64,000 nt of DNA, taken from the NCBI GenBank assembly GCA_902545405.1, contig CACCFT010000004.1, positions 1 through 64,000 of the forward strand, written 5' to 3'. Below are positions 1-8,558 of this stretch, one piece after another. The stretch comes from an uncultured Pelagibacteraceae bacterium (GTDB taxonomy: Bacteria; Pseudomonadota; Alphaproteobacteria; Pelagibacterales; Pelagibacteraceae). Every line of letters starts with the position of its first letter. Within the stretch, counting starts at the first letter, position 1. Position numbers and translations under genes: made by a program. Below the pieces are notes generated by a model. That model made no database searches and was not told where the DNA came from. It saw only the letters and a list, made by a program, of their open reading frames with translations.

Positions 1-217
1 CAATTTTTTTTTTTAGTTTCTTTATTAATTTATTGCAGGCTAAGATTTCTTTTGAGGTTAGATCAAAATAATTTTTAACACACCGCTTTGGAATTATAAG
101 TGAATGAAATTTTGATACAGGGTAAGTGTCAGTAGTTGCATAAGCTAGTTCGTTTTCAAAAAGATATTCCTTTTTCTTTGTAAAACAGAATATGCAAGGG
201 TTATTAGGATTTCTCAT
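1..217 (-). CDS. HIT family protein, N-terminal part (cut by window edge)
   Basis: This gene is not in the ORF track because it runs off the left edge. The reverse strand opens with ATG at 217 and encodes MRNPNNPCIFCFTKKK, then KFHSLIIPKR. The CxxC near the N-terminus and the beta-strand H-SLIIPKRHV-like segment are typical of histidine-triad (HIT) nucleotide hydrolases; the catalytic HxHxH would lie beyond the edge and is not seen. The start overlaps the pabC stop by 4 bp (ATGA), so it is the last visible gene of the metC-MFS-pabBAC operon. Family assignment is fairly sure; substrate unknown. Confidence 0.7.
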   Translation of the reverse strand, partial: MRNPNNPCIFCFTKKKEYLFENELAYATTDTYPVSKFHSLIIPKRCVKNYFDLTSKEILACNKLIKKLKKKI

Positions 218-990
218 AAATAATTACTCAATTTTTTTTGTTTTAGTATTTTAGTTTGATATTTGCTTACAAAAGTTTCATAGGATTTATATTTTTTTCT
301 ATTCCAGTTTTTCTCTTTTATAGATGAAACAGTAGAAACTCCCTTTCCAGATCCGATTAGAAGAATCTCCTCGTATTGATTTAATTTATTTATATTAATA
401 TTGGTTTTTTTTATCTTAAATTGCTTTTCAAAAAACTTTAGATTAACTCCTCGATAAAATTTTCTTATAGGTGAATAGTATTTATTATCTTTTATAAAAA
501 TAATATTTGAAGTTCCTGTTTCTAAAATTTTTCCATTTGAGCAAAGAGCAATATCAGATTTTGTGTTATCCATTTTAGATAAACTTTTTAAAATAAATTT
601 ATACTTCAGATTTTTATGCTCAGGCTTAATTCTATTGTAATTGACTAACTTTAACTGAAGATTTTTTTTAATTTTTAATTTATCTCTCAAAGAAATAGAA
701 ATTAAACTTTTGGTAACAGCAATTCTCAATAAATGATTATAATTTTTTTGTTTATTTAAATTCGATTTAATTATTTTAAATATATTTCTTTTTAAATTTC
801 GATCATAAATTTTATAATTTTTAGTAGACTTAATAAGATTTGTTATGTGTTCTTTAAAAAATAAAATCTTTTGAGGCTTTCCATAGATCCACATAGTTGT
901 GAAAACCCCATGGGCATTCCATAGATCTTTAAATTCTTTTTCTTTAAGATCTTTTCGACTGTAAGATTTTTTTAATAAGAATTTTACCAT
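214..990 (-). CDS. pabC: Aminodeoxychorismate lyase-like (class IV PLP enzyme)
   Basis: Fold-type IV PLP protein of 258 aa, expected to convert 4-amino-4-deoxychorismate to p-aminobenzoate and pyruvate for folate synthesis in the cytoplasm. Visible motifs are AHGVFTTMWIYG (about residues 26-37, matching the family GDGxFETM segment), a Lys in LKYKF (129 or 131) as candidate PLP lysine, and ILETGTSNIIF (about 155-165), the E-G-T-S-N phosphate-binding signature. It directly follows pabA and pabB and overlaps pabA by 47 bp, because no later in-frame Met precedes the conserved domain. The family also includes branched-chain and D-amino-acid aminotransferases; the context favours PabC. Confidence 0.75.
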   Translation of the reverse strand: MVKFLLKKSYSRKDLKEKEFKDLWNAHGVFTTMWIYGKPQKILFFKEHITNLIKSTKNYKIYDRNLKRNIFKIIKSNLNKQKNYNHLLRIAVTKSLISISLRDKLKIKKNLQLKLVNYNRIKPEHKNLKYKFILKSLSKMDNTKSDIALCSNGKILETGTSNIIFIKDNKYYSPIRKFYRGVNLKFFEKQFKIKKTNININKLNQYEEILLIGSGKGVSTVSSIKEKNWNRKKYKSYETFVSKYQTKILKQKKLSNYL

Positions 991-1510
991 TTGTTGTTAA
1001 AAAAGATTCTGGATGAAATTGAAAACCATATACATCATCTCTTTTGTTTTCGAAAGCCATAGCAATATTAGTTTTAGCGCATCTCATAGTAATATCAAAA
1101 TTTTCTTTAATAAATGGCTCTTGAAGCTTAAGTGAATGATATCTTCCAACTTTAAATTTAGAATTCTTTCTAAAGATGGATTTATTCGAAACAACTTTTA
1201 CTTCAGATTGATAACCATGGAATATTCTCCTTTGTTGAATAATTTTGGCATTTTCACAATGTAATATTTGCTGGTACCCTAAGCAAATTCCTATAATTTT
1301 TTTTCTTCCTTTAAATTTATTATAAATTTTTGAAGTATTTGGATAATCTTTGGGTGAACCGGGTCCAGGCGATAATACAATCGTATTAGATTTATTTAAT
1401 AAACTGTTATTTATTTCAAAATAATTTGAACAATAAACTTTATCAAACTGAGAGAATTGATGAACTACATTCCATGTGAATGAATCCTGGTGATCTATTA
1501 TATAAATCAT
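944..1510 (-). CDS. pabA: Aminodeoxychorismate/anthranilate synthase glutamine amidotransferase subunit
   Basis: Class I glutamine amidotransferase of 188 aa, which releases ammonia from glutamine for the chorismate-binding partner. The triad is intact: Cys76 in GICLGYQQ, and His166 and Glu168 in FHPESF. The N-terminus IIDHQDSFTWN and the SPGPGSP loop match the TrpG/PabA family. The ATG overlaps the pabB stop by 4 bp, so translational coupling with pabB is likely. Anthranilate synthase uses the same subunit type, and many bacteria share one; the neighbouring pabC suggests the p-aminobenzoate role. Confidence 0.85.
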   Translation of the reverse strand: MIYIIDHQDSFTWNVVHQFSQFDKVYCSNYFEINNSLLNKSNTIVLSPGPGSPKDYPNTSKIYNKFKGRKKIIGICLGYQQILHCENAKIIQQRRIFHGYQSEVKVVSNKSIFRKNSKFKVGRYHSLKLQEPFIKENFDITMRCAKTNIAMAFENKRDDVYGFQFHPESFLTTNGKILIKKILQSKRS

Positions 1511-2721
1511 TTAAATAATTCTAATAATGATTTTGCTTTGATAAAATTTTCATTAAATTCTTTTTTTGCTGCACTATCTAATACAACACCAGATGCTGCA
1601 GATATTTCAGATGTATTTTTATAATTTAGTATAGATCTTATAATTATGTTAAATCTCATATCTTTATTAAATTTTATATAGCCAAAACTACCTGTAAAAA
1701 TATTTCTATTCTCTTTTTCTTGTTGATTTAATAATTCCAAAGTTCGTACTTTTGGACAGCCTATAACTGACCCCCCAGGCATCATAGATTGGATAATATT
1801 TTTTATAGTCATACCTTTTAATAGGCTTCCAGATATGGTTGTAACATAATGAAATAAGTGTCTGTATTCCTCAACATACTTTTCTTTATCAATTTTTACT
1901 GTTCCTGGAATACAAACTCTGGATAAATCACTTCTTTCCATATCAACAATCATATTATGTTCTTTAGTCTCTTTAATGTTATTTCTAAAAAACTTTAAGG
2001 CACTGGATCTGTTAGATTTTTTACTTTTTCTTAATGTGCCAGCAATAGGCTTGGTAATGATTTTGCTACCTTTTTTTAATAATAAAGTTTCAGGTGAGCA
2101 GCTTACAATAGAATAATTTTTATCTCTTATCATAAAAGATTCTGGTGAAGCATTTGACTTCATTAATCTCCAGAAAAAATTAATTGGATTTATTGAAGAT
2201 TTATTACGATATTTTGTACAAATTTTTATTTGATATGTTTCTCCTTGTCTTATTTTTTTTGAAAAAATATCAAATATTTTTTTGTATTTTTGATATTTAA
2301 TATTTAATTTAAAAGGTGATAAAATTTTAGTTGGTTTAAAATAATTATTAAATTCGTGCTTTTTTTTATTTGAAAATATTGAAATATTATCTCTAATTTT
2401 AATAATTGTTTCTGGTTTGTAAAAAACTCCTTTATAAAAACTATTTTTAGACTGTTTGCTAATTTTAATACCAAGTAAATAATTTAAAATTTCATATCCA
2501 AAAAAACCAACATATTGATCAGTTTCTTTTTTATATTTCATTCTTTCAAAAGAATTTAAAAATTTATGTATATTTTTTTTTGTTAAATTAATTTTTTTAG
2601 AAAAATCTGTATAAATGTCATAACCATTATCAACTTTGTAGATTATCAGTGGCTTATCCGACTGATAAAGTTTTTCTAAATACGGGTTAAATTTAAGTTT
2701 ATGCGATTTGCGGTCTTTCAA
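1507..2721 (-). CDS. pabB: Chorismate-binding aminodeoxychorismate synthase component I
   Basis: Chorismate-utilising enzyme of 404 aa that aminates chorismate with ammonia from PabA. The C-terminal catalytic domain shows SCSPETLL, KPIAGTLR (about 224-231), IVDMERSDLSR, the MMPGGSVIGCPK segment and SAASGVVLDS, all core motifs of the MST family. At the motif where E. coli PabB has PIKGT (the catalytic lysine), this protein has PIAGT, as TrpE does. The VDMERSDLSRVC segment and the pabA/pabC context favour PabB, but a TrpE-like activity is the main alternative. The start at 2721 overlaps the upstream MFS gene by 23 bp; the next Met is about 60 residues further on. Confidence 0.75.
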   Translation of the reverse strand: MKDRKSHKLKFNPYLEKLYQSDKPLIIYKVDNGYDIYTDFSKKINLTKKNIHKFLNSFERMKYKKETDQYVGFFGYEILNYLLGIKISKQSKNSFYKGVFYKPETIIKIRDNISIFSNKKKHEFNNYFKPTKILSPFKLNIKYQKYKKIFDIFSKKIRQGETYQIKICTKYRNKSSINPINFFWRLMKSNASPESFMIRDKNYSIVSCSPETLLLKKGSKIITKPIAGTLRKSKKSNRSSALKFFRNNIKETKEHNMIVDMERSDLSRVCIPGTVKIDKEKYVEEYRHLFHYVTTISGSLLKGMTIKNIIQSMMPGGSVIGCPKVRTLELLNQQEKENRNIFTGSFGYIKFNKDMRFNIIIRSILNYKNTSEISAASGVVLDSAAKKEFNENFIKAKSLLELFK

Positions 2722-3919
2722 TTGGCTTCTCTTTTATAGGTAAATGTATCAAACCAGCAAAAATAGATAATGCGATAGATATGTACCAAGCATAATCAAA
2801 ATTGCCGTTAAGTTCGTAGAAAACTCCACTCAAATAAGCTCCTAAAAAAGATCCAATTTGATGACTTACAAAAACAATTCCATATAATAATCCGATATAC
2901 TTAGTTCCAAATACCTTGCCTATTATTCCATTTGTTGGTGGAACTGTTGATAGCCACAACATTCCAAATGTTATTCCAAAGATTACTGAATTAAAAACAC
3001 TTGGTGGTAGGAATATGAAATAAATAATTGATACTCCTCTTAGTAGATAAATTGCACTTAATAAAATTTTTTGACTGTATCTAGTTGCAAGATATCCACT
3101 TGTAATTGTTCCAACCATATTAAAAAGTCCAATTAACGCCAAAACCATTGCTGCACACCAATCTGGTAATCCTTTATCAATCATGTAAGTGGGTATATGA
3201 GTTGCGACCAAAGCAATGTGCCAACCGCATACAAAGAAACCTAAAGTAAGATAGATGTAACTTTTATTTGAAAAAGCCTCTTTTAAAGCTTCTCTAGCTG
3301 TTTGATTGTTATTTTGATTTGTACCGACAGGTATTTTTGGTGTTGAAACAAATAATGCTACTATTAATCCTAGACCTAAAAAGAAACAGAAAAATAACAT
3401 TGTATTTTCCCACCCATGTTCAACAAGTGAATATCTTGTGATTAGTGGTGATATAAAATATCCAAAAGATCCTGCTGATGTTACTATGCCTGTTGCTATT
3501 GTTCTGCTTGATACTGGAAAATGTTTTGCAACAACTGAAACAGGTATACTGATTGCTGTGGATCCCAGTCCAACTCCAACTAATATTCCAATTGTTATAG
3601 TAAAATAATAACCAGTATTAAAACCTGAATAAAACAATAAAATTGCTAACAAATAAAAAACAAATCCAATAAAAATTGCAATATTGCCACCATACTTGTC
3701 CGTAATAATTCCAAACATAGGACTGAAAACACCCCACAATAAGAGCTGTAATCCCATTGTAAAACCGAACTGTGTTATGGTGATATCTAAATCAGTTGCA
3801 AAATCAAAATAAAACATTCCAAAAGTTTGTCTTATTCCTAATGCAATAATAACAACAACAGATGCAGCTATTACAGTAACTAATGCTTTTTTTGTTGGAA
3901 AAAATTTGGTGTCATTCAT
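2699..3919 (-). CDS. Major facilitator superfamily transporter
   Basis: Inner-membrane carrier of 406 aa with about 12 hydrophobic segments. The loop between segments 2 and 3 carries GIITDKYGG, the MFS motif A (GxxxDRxGxR-like), and the second half repeats the pattern weakly (SGYLATRYSQK). It resembles monocarboxylate/oxalate:formate-type MFS proteins in the family sense only; the substrate cannot be read from the sequence. It is embedded between metC (4 bp overlap upstream) and pabB (23 bp overlap downstream), so it is co-transcribed with methionine and folate genes, which may or may not hint at the cargo. Confidence 0.8.
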   Translation of the reverse strand: MNDTKFFPTKKALVTVIAASVVVIIALGIRQTFGMFYFDFATDLDITITQFGFTMGLQLLLWGVFSPMFGIITDKYGGNIAIFIGFVFYLLAILLFYSGFNTGYYFTITIGILVGVGLGSTAISIPVSVVAKHFPVSSRTIATGIVTSAGSFGYFISPLITRYSLVEHGWENTMLFFCFFLGLGLIVALFVSTPKIPVGTNQNNNQTAREALKEAFSNKSYIYLTLGFFVCGWHIALVATHIPTYMIDKGLPDWCAAMVLALIGLFNMVGTITSGYLATRYSQKILLSAIYLLRGVSIIYFIFLPPSVFNSVIFGITFGMLWLSTVPPTNGIIGKVFGTKYIGLLYGIVFVSHQIGSFLGAYLSGVFYELNGNFDYAWYISIALSIFAGLIHLPIKEKPIERPQIA

Positions 3920-5094
3920 CTTATAGATTTAATAGCCTGTTTAATGTCAGCAATCAAATCATTTGGGTCTTCTAAACCAATATGTAATCTTATAATATGT
4001 TCGTTATTACTCAGCTTTGTGTAGCTCCTGTTGCCCAGTGCCAATTTGTCTTGATATAAAGCAAGACTTTCAAATCCTCCCCAACTGTAACCATGGGCAA
4101 ATAATTTTAATTTATTCAAAAATTTTATTACAGAGTTTTTATTTTTAGAAATAATTTTTACACCCATTAACCCAGATGATCCTGAATAATACTTTTTCCA
4201 CATTTTGTATTGTTTAATATTTTTTTTAATTGGGTAAAAAACCTCTTTAACTTTTTTTTGTTTGCTTAAAAAATTAGCTACCTTGATGGTATTTTCTTGA
4301 TGTTTGTCTAACCTAATATCCAACGTTCTTAGTCCTCTCATAATTAAGTAGGCATCATCAGGGCTTAGTCTTAAACCAACTGCTTTTTGACTTAATTCCA
4401 CTTGCTTAAAAAGTCTTTTTTTAATAGCTAAACTGCCACCCATGACATCTGAATGACCAGAGTAATATTTTGTCGCTGAAACTATAGACATATCAAAACC
4501 TAAGTCTAAAGGCTTGATTAAATAAGGTGTTCCCCAAGTGTTATCAATAGCTGTGTAAATATTCTTATTCTTGGCAAAAGATAATATTTTTTTTAAATCT
4601 TGAAATTCAAATGTGTTACTTCCTGGGTTTTCAACAAAAATAAGTTTTGTCTTATTTGTAATTTTTTTTTTTAGATCATCCAAGTTTTTTGGATCATAAA
4701 AAACTGCTTTAATATTAAATTTTTTTAAATAGTCTTCGGTTAAAAATCTTGTGGGAGAGTAGACTGAGTCCGTTATAATTATTTCATCACCAGGTCTTAC
4801 AACACTAATCACTCCAAGAAAAACTGCACCAAATCCTGTTGGTGTTAAATAAACTTGATAAGCATTTTCAATTTTTCTTAATAGTTCTTGTAGTGCAAAA
4901 GTTGTTGATGTTCCTTTTCTACCATAATCAAAATTTTTGCTTAAGGGATTTTTTTTATAATTACTTTGTGTTTTCTTTATATCTTGAAGAGTTTTAAATA
5001 TTATTGTTGAAGCTCTTACTACTGGCGGATTAACTGACTGATTTTGATAATCTTTTCCTACTTGTTTTAAAAAAGTTTTAACTGAATTAACCAT
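3916..5094 (-). CDS. metC: Cystathionine beta-lyase (Cys/Met metabolism PLP enzyme)
   Basis: PLP enzyme of 392 aa, expected to cleave cystathionine to homocysteine, pyruvate and ammonia in methionine biosynthesis. The PLP lysine lies in SATKYYSGHSDVMGG, the cofactor-stacking region in YLTPTGFGA, and the C-terminal SWGGFESLAL is characteristic of the MetC subgroup rather than cystathionine gamma-lyase or synthase. It is the first gene of the minus-strand operon running to the window edge and overlaps the MFS gene by 4 bp. Promoter-like AT-rich sequence lies in the 75 bp shared with the divergent mini-gene at 5170. Beta/gamma specificity inside this family cannot be fully settled by eye. Confidence 0.82.
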   Translation of the reverse strand: MVNSVKTFLKQVGKDYQNQSVNPPVVRASTIIFKTLQDIKKTQSNYKKNPLSKNFDYGRKGTSTTFALQELLRKIENAYQVYLTPTGFGAVFLGVISVVRPGDEIIITDSVYSPTRFLTEDYLKKFNIKAVFYDPKNLDDLKKKITNKTKLIFVENPGSNTFEFQDLKKILSFAKNKNIYTAIDNTWGTPYLIKPLDLGFDMSIVSATKYYSGHSDVMGGSLAIKKRLFKQVELSQKAVGLRLSPDDAYLIMRGLRTLDIRLDKHQENTIKVANFLSKQKKVKEVFYPIKKNIKQYKMWKKYYSGSSGLMGVKIISKNKNSVIKFLNKLKLFAHGYSWGGFESLALYQDKLALGNRSYTKLSNNEHIIRLHIGLEDPNDLIADIKQAIKSIR

Positions 5095-5169
5095 AAAAAA
5101 ATTGATTAGTTATATTGACAATGCTATATCCCTCAAATAAGTCAATAAAATTGTAAAACTAAGGAGATT

Positions 5170-5253
5170 ATGGGATACCCTAAAAAGCATAGAGGCCGAA
5201 GAAAAATGGGCTCTAAAAAAAGAAGAGCAAGAAAAAAGAATAAGAAAAAGTAA
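5170..5253 (+). CDS. 27-residue highly basic mini-protein, ribosome-associated candidate
   Basis: Too short for the ORF track. A strong Shine-Dalgarno AAGGAG (5161-5166) sits 3 bp before ATG at 5170; the frame runs 27 codons to TAA at 5251-5253. The product starts MGYPKKHRGRRKMGSKK and more than half its residues are Lys or Arg. The K-H-x(n)-RRKMxxKKRRxRKK pattern resembles the mS38/COX24 (AURKAIP1) C-terminal domain and very small ribosomal proteins such as bTHX; that likeness is my inference. It stands alone, divergent from metC and convergent with mnmA (6 bp between stops). The good RBS, isolation and composition make it a likely real gene. Confidence 0.7.
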   Translation: MGYPKKHRGRRKMGSKKRRARKKNKKK

Positions 5254-5259
5254 AATTAA

Positions 5260-6378
5260 TTATTCTTTAATCCAACCACCACCAAGAACTTTGTGACCAT
5301 ATTGGTCTTTTTTATAAAAGACACATGCTTGTCCAGGTGAAATACCATCTTCAGAATTATCTAAATTTACCTCAGCATCATTCTCGTTTATAAAATTTAC
5401 ATTGGCGCTTAATAACTTTCCTGTAGACCTAACTTTGACTAATATATTTTCATTTAATTCGTTTTTATCGGATAATAGATTAATATTTTTTAAATTAATT
5501 TTTTTTTTACCTAGATGTTCTCTACCTCCAACAATTATCTCATTATTTTCTGCATCAATTTTAATTACATATAATGCCTCTTTGTCAGATACTTTAATTC
5601 CTTTTCTTTGACCAATAGTAAAATTTATAATTCCATCATGAACGCCTATTACTTCACCATTTAGATTTTTAATATTACCTTTTTTTAAGGAATCTGGCTT
5701 AAACTTTTTTATTACTGATGAATAGTCTCCGTTAGGAACAAAACATATATCTTGACTATCTGGCTTATCTGCAACATTTAAATTTAGTTTTTTAGCAATT
5801 TCTCTAGTTTCATTTTTTAACATTCCACCTAATGGAAATCGTAAATAATTTAATTGCTCTCTTGTAGTATTAAATAGAAAATAACTTTGATCTCTATTTT
5901 CATCTACTGCTCTATACATATTATTTTTTTCATTTATTGTTATATTTTTTACATAATGACCTGTGATCAAAGCATCAGCATTTAAATCTTTAGCAACTTC
6001 ATACAAATCTTTAAATTTGACAGTTTGATTACACTGTACGCATGGTATTGGAGTTTCTCCTTTTAAGTAACTTTCTACAAAATTATCAATAACACCTTGC
6101 TTAAATTTATCTTGGTAATAAAGAATTTTATGATCAATATCTAATTTATGAGCAACTCTTTTAGCATCTATAACATCTTGGCCTGAGCAACATACTTTTG
6201 ATTTAACAACTTCTTTACTATCGTTGTATAGTTTTAACGTTATGCCAGTAACATTATATCCTTGCATTTTCATCAAACCTGCAACTGTAGATGAGTCTAC
6301 ACCACCAGACATAGCTACAATTACTTTTGTATCAGACGGTTTCTTATCTAATCCAATTGAGTTTAACTCTAAATTCAT
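5260..6378 (-). CDS. mnmA: tRNA-specific 2-thiouridylase MnmA
   Basis: Installs sulfur at C2 of the wobble uridine of Lys, Glu and Gln tRNAs, taking persulfide from a sulfur relay. The PP-loop SGGVDSS is at about 24-30, the catalytic CxxC-type site [10 protein letters not shown] has Cys113/Cys116, and the second catalytic cysteine is Cys212 in [18 protein letters not shown] and the C-terminal beta-barrel ending SPGQACVFY are conserved. Length 372 aa is normal for the family. It is transcribed alone, divergent from the DUF3553-cysQ operon with about 40 bp between start codons. Confidence 0.95.
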   Translation of the reverse strand: MNLELNSIGLDKKPSDTKVIVAMSGGVDSSTVAGLMKMQGYNVTGITLKLYNDSKEVVKSKVCCSGQDVIDAKRVAHKLDIDHKILYYQDKFKQGVIDNFVESYLKGETPIPCVQCNQTVKFKDLYEVAKDLNADALITGHYVKNITINEKNNMYRAVDENRDQSYFLFNTTREQLNYLRFPLGGMLKNETREIAKKLNLNVADKPDSQDICFVPNGDYSSVIKKFKPDSLKKGNIKNLNGEVIGVHDGIINFTIGQRKGIKVSDKEALYVIKIDAENNEIIVGGREHLGKKKINLKNINLLSDKNELNENILVKVRSTGKLLSANVNFINENDAEVNLDNSEDGISPGQACVFYKKDQYGHKVLGGGWIKE

Positions 6379-6419
6379 GTGGTGGTATTTATACTCATTT
6401 CTATTATAAGTAAAATCAA

Positions 6420-6587
6420 ATGATTTTAGATTTTGAACCAGGTGATAAAGTTATAAATCCTAATAATAAAGATTGGGGAATAGGACAAGTACAGTCAATT
6501 ATTAAAGAAAAAGTAACTGTGAATTTCGAAAATGTAGGAAAAAAAGTTATCAATGCTAAAAATATCGAATTAGAAAAGTTAGAATAA
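6420..6587 (+). CDS. DUF3553-type small protein
   Basis: Missing from the plus-strand ORF track because of its size (55 aa). ATG at 6420 reads [14 protein letters not shown], followed by [20 protein letters not shown] and a C-terminal NIELEKLE. The F-x-PGD-x-V-x-P, WG-x-GQVQS and V-x-NFE-x-GKK pattern matches the DUF3553 family, common in alphaproteobacteria and of unknown function. Its TAA (6585-6587) is immediately followed by the cysQ ATG at 6588, so the two are translationally linked. The fold is probably a small SH3-like barrel, as seen in CarD/UvrD-C type domains; that part is inference. Confidence 0.8.
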   Translation: MILDFEPGDKVINPNNKDWGIGQVQSIIKEKVTVNFENVGKKVINAKNIELEKLE

Positions 6588-7358
6588 ATGAAACAAATCG
6601 AAATAAAGGCAGCTATTGAAAAATTGATTGACACTTTTTTATACGCAGGAAAAGTTTCAATAGAATTAAGAGAAAAAGGATTAAAAAAAGAAATTAAGGA
6701 AGATAACACACCTGTTAGCAATGGTGATCTTGAAGTTAATAGAATTTTAACTGAAAAAATAATTGACTTAACTCCTCAAATACCGATTGTATCAGAAGAA
6801 ACTAGTCATAATAAATCCAAGAAAGATTTAAAAAATTTTTGGCTAATAGATCCAATTGATGGTACTTATGATTATATTAATGATCTTGACGAATTTACTC
6901 TAAATGCTGGTTTAATAATTAACAATCGAGCAGTAGCAGGTATAATATATGCACCCGCTAAAAATAGATTATTTTATTCTTATGATAAAGGTTGTTCATT
7001 TGAAATAATTAATGGTAAACATGTAAAATTAGACTGTTCAAAAATTTCAAATAATAAACTTAAATTTGTATCTTATTCAAATAAACTAAAACCTGAAATT
7101 AACAAAATATATCAAACAATGAATGTTAGTGAATTTAAAAGGATGAAAAGTTCTTTAAAATTTTGTGTAATAGCTTCAAATGAATACGACGGATATGTTG
7201 CAGAGCCTAGAGCATGTGAATGGGATATAGCAGCTGGGCATGCTATTCTTGAAAATGCAGGAGGTATAGTTGCAGATTTTGAGGGAAATGAAATACTTTA
7301 CGGAAAAGAAAATTTTAAAAATCCTAGTATAATTTTGAAAAGAAATAAAAATATATAA
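6588..7358 (+). CDS. cysQ: 3'(2'),5'-bisphosphate nucleotidase / inositol monophosphatase family
   Basis: Metal-dependent phosphatase of 256 aa. The two family signatures are present: WLIDPIDGTYDYI (about 83-95, metal-binding D-P-x-D-G-T) and CEWDIAAGHAILENAGG (about 207-223), plus VSEETS holding the first metal-binding Glu. CysQ enzymes remove the 3'-phosphate of PAP from sulfur assimilation; SuhB-type enzymes act on inositol phosphate. The DPIDGTYDYI form fits CysQ better, but substrate is not proven. It follows the DUF3553 gene without a gap and is followed by a small membrane-protein gene sharing one base with its stop. Confidence 0.75.
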   Translation: MKQIEIKAAIEKLIDTFLYAGKVSIELREKGLKKEIKEDNTPVSNGDLEVNRILTEKIIDLTPQIPIVSEETSHNKSKKDLKNFWLIDPIDGTYDYINDLDEFTLNAGLIINNRAVAGIIYAPAKNRLFYSYDKGCSFEIINGKHVKLDCSKISNNKLKFVSYSNKLKPEINKIYQTMNVSEFKRMKSSLKFCVIASNEYDGYVAEPRACEWDIAAGHAILENAGGIVADFEGNEILYGKENFKNPSIILKRNKNI

Positions 7359-7507
7359 TGAGTGAGCAATTAAGAATAATATTAATAATAATAGTTTCTG
7401 TATCAATTTTTGGATTGATAGTATTTGTGATGGTAAAAAACTATATCAAAAGCAAAATTCAGTATTATTTAGAGGAAAAGAATAAAAAGTCTAAAGAAGA
7501 TTTATAA
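7358..7507 (+). CDS. 49-residue single-span membrane protein
   Basis: Not in the ORF track. ATG at 7358 shares its A with the last base of the cysQ stop (TAATG). It encodes MSEQLR, one hydrophobic segment IILIIIVSVSIFGLIVFVMV (about 7-26), then a basic and acidic tail NYIKSKIQYYLEEKNKKSKE. The stop at 7505-7507 lies inside the 3' end of the convergent recX gene. The stop-start coupling to cysQ and the clear transmembrane/charged-tail pattern support a real gene. No family recognised. Confidence 0.55.
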   Translation: MSEQLRIILIIIVSVSIFGLIVFVMVKNYIKSKIQYYLEEKNKKSKEDL

Positions 7508-8054
7508 TTTTCAAATATTCCTCTTTATCTAATTCCATTACTCTTCTGGAAACTTCAAAATCAAATCCAGATCTTGCTAATATACCAATATCTTTTTTAT
7601 AGAATAAAGGTCTATTATCTTCAGTTCTTGAAGGACCAATTCTTTTTTTTTTACAAACTTTTATGGCTGAAAAAAAATCTTGATCTTCATTATTTTCATT
7701 AATTTGTTCAATTGTATTTTTAATATATTTTTCTCCAACTCCTTTACTTATTAAATAATTTCTAATCTTATTTATTGATGAACCTCTTTGGATTAGACTT
7801 TTTGCTTTTGTTTCTGAATAAAATTTATCATTTATAAATTTAGATTTTTCTAAATCTTCAGCTACAATCTCGATTAGATCTGAAATATTGCTTCTTTTAA
7901 CGTTATCAACTTTAGATCTTAAATATTTCTTTAAAAGATATGTTTTTAGCTGTTGTTTTGATGGTGCAAATTTTTCTACATAATTAAGTGCAAAGTTGCG
8001 CATTTCATCAATTGTCGCTTCTAAGTTTTTTTTTTTATTTTTTATAGGAATCAT
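7491..8054 (-). CDS. recX: RecX-family regulatory protein
   Basis: Predicted modulator of RecA filaments, built of three-helix RecX repeats. Visible repeats are around MRNFALNYVEKFAPSKQQLKTYL, FINDKFYSETKAKSLIQRGSSINKIRNYL and the C-terminal NRPLFYKKDIGILARSGFDFEVSRRVME. The ORF-track start at 8093 would overlap the divergent gene; I prefer the Met at 8054 (MIPIKNKKK), giving 187 aa and a 27 bp divergent spacer. Its 3' end overlaps the small membrane gene by 17 bp. RecX is poorly conserved, so the call rests on overall repeat pattern. Confidence 0.7.
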   Translation of the reverse strand: MIPIKNKKKNLEATIDEMRNFALNYVEKFAPSKQQLKTYLLKKYLRSKVDNVKRSNISDLIEIVAEDLEKSKFINDKFYSETKAKSLIQRGSSINKIRNYLISKGVGEKYIKNTIEQINENNEDQDFFSAIKVCKKKRIGPSRTEDNRPLFYKKDIGILARSGFDFEVSRRVMELDKEEYLKIINLL

Positions 8055-8081
8055 TATTGCATTTAATATAATATAACCCTG

Positions 8082-8555
8082 ATGATTGAACAAATATCTG
8101 CATTTTTTACAGTAGAAATGATCTATATGTGGTTGAATATAGGTGTAATACCTTTTTGGTTAATGCTTATTATTTTTCCACAAACTAAAATTTGTGGTTT
8201 ATTTGTTACATCAATAATTCCAACATTTATTTTGGCAAGTGTTTATGTTTATCTATTATATTTATTCTTTTTTGCAGGATATGATTTTGATAAAAACTTT
8301 ATTTTATATTTAAGTTTTTATGATCTTGCTGAGCTTTTTGAGAATAATGAGTTTTTAATTTTATTTTGGACGCACTTCTTAGCTATAAATTTGTTTTGTG
8401 GATCTTGGATTGTTAGAGATAGCCAGAGGTTTTACATGTCAAAAATTCTAGTCTTTTTTCCTTTAATAATCACATATTTTATTGGTCCTTTAGGATTATT
8501 TATATACTGGGTGATAAGAATTTTTTTCGCAAAGAGAATAAGTTTATTTGATTAA
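8082..8555 (+). CDS. ABA4-like (DUF4281) membrane protein
   Basis: Four-span membrane protein of 157 aa. The segments WTHFLAINLFCGSWIVRDS and FIGPLGLFIYWVIR match the conserved core of the ABA4/DUF4281 family, whose plant member is needed for neoxanthin formation; bacterial members have no assigned reaction. A periplasmic or cytosolic acidic loop (DLAELFENNE) precedes the third span. Start ATG at 8082 is the first possible. It is transcribed alone, convergent with the rhodanese gene (3 bp between stops). SAR11 carries retinal-based photochemistry, but a link to carotenoids here is speculative. Confidence 0.7.
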   Translation: MIEQISAFFTVEMIYMWLNIGVIPFWLMLIIFPQTKICGLFVTSIIPTFILASVYVYLLYLFFFAGYDFDKNFILYLSFYDLAELFENNEFLILFWTHFLAINLFCGSWIVRDSQRFYMSKILVFFPLIITYFIGPLGLFIYWVIRIFFAKRISLFD

Positions 8556-8558
8556 TTT

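Noticed and set aside
5402-6409. Plus-strand ORFs opposite mnmA
   Set aside because: Antisense to a complete, strongly conserved gene; no SD or domain.
6416-7406. Minus-strand ORFs opposite DUF3553-cysQ
   Set aside because: The plus-strand frames have recognisable domains and good starts; these are shadows.
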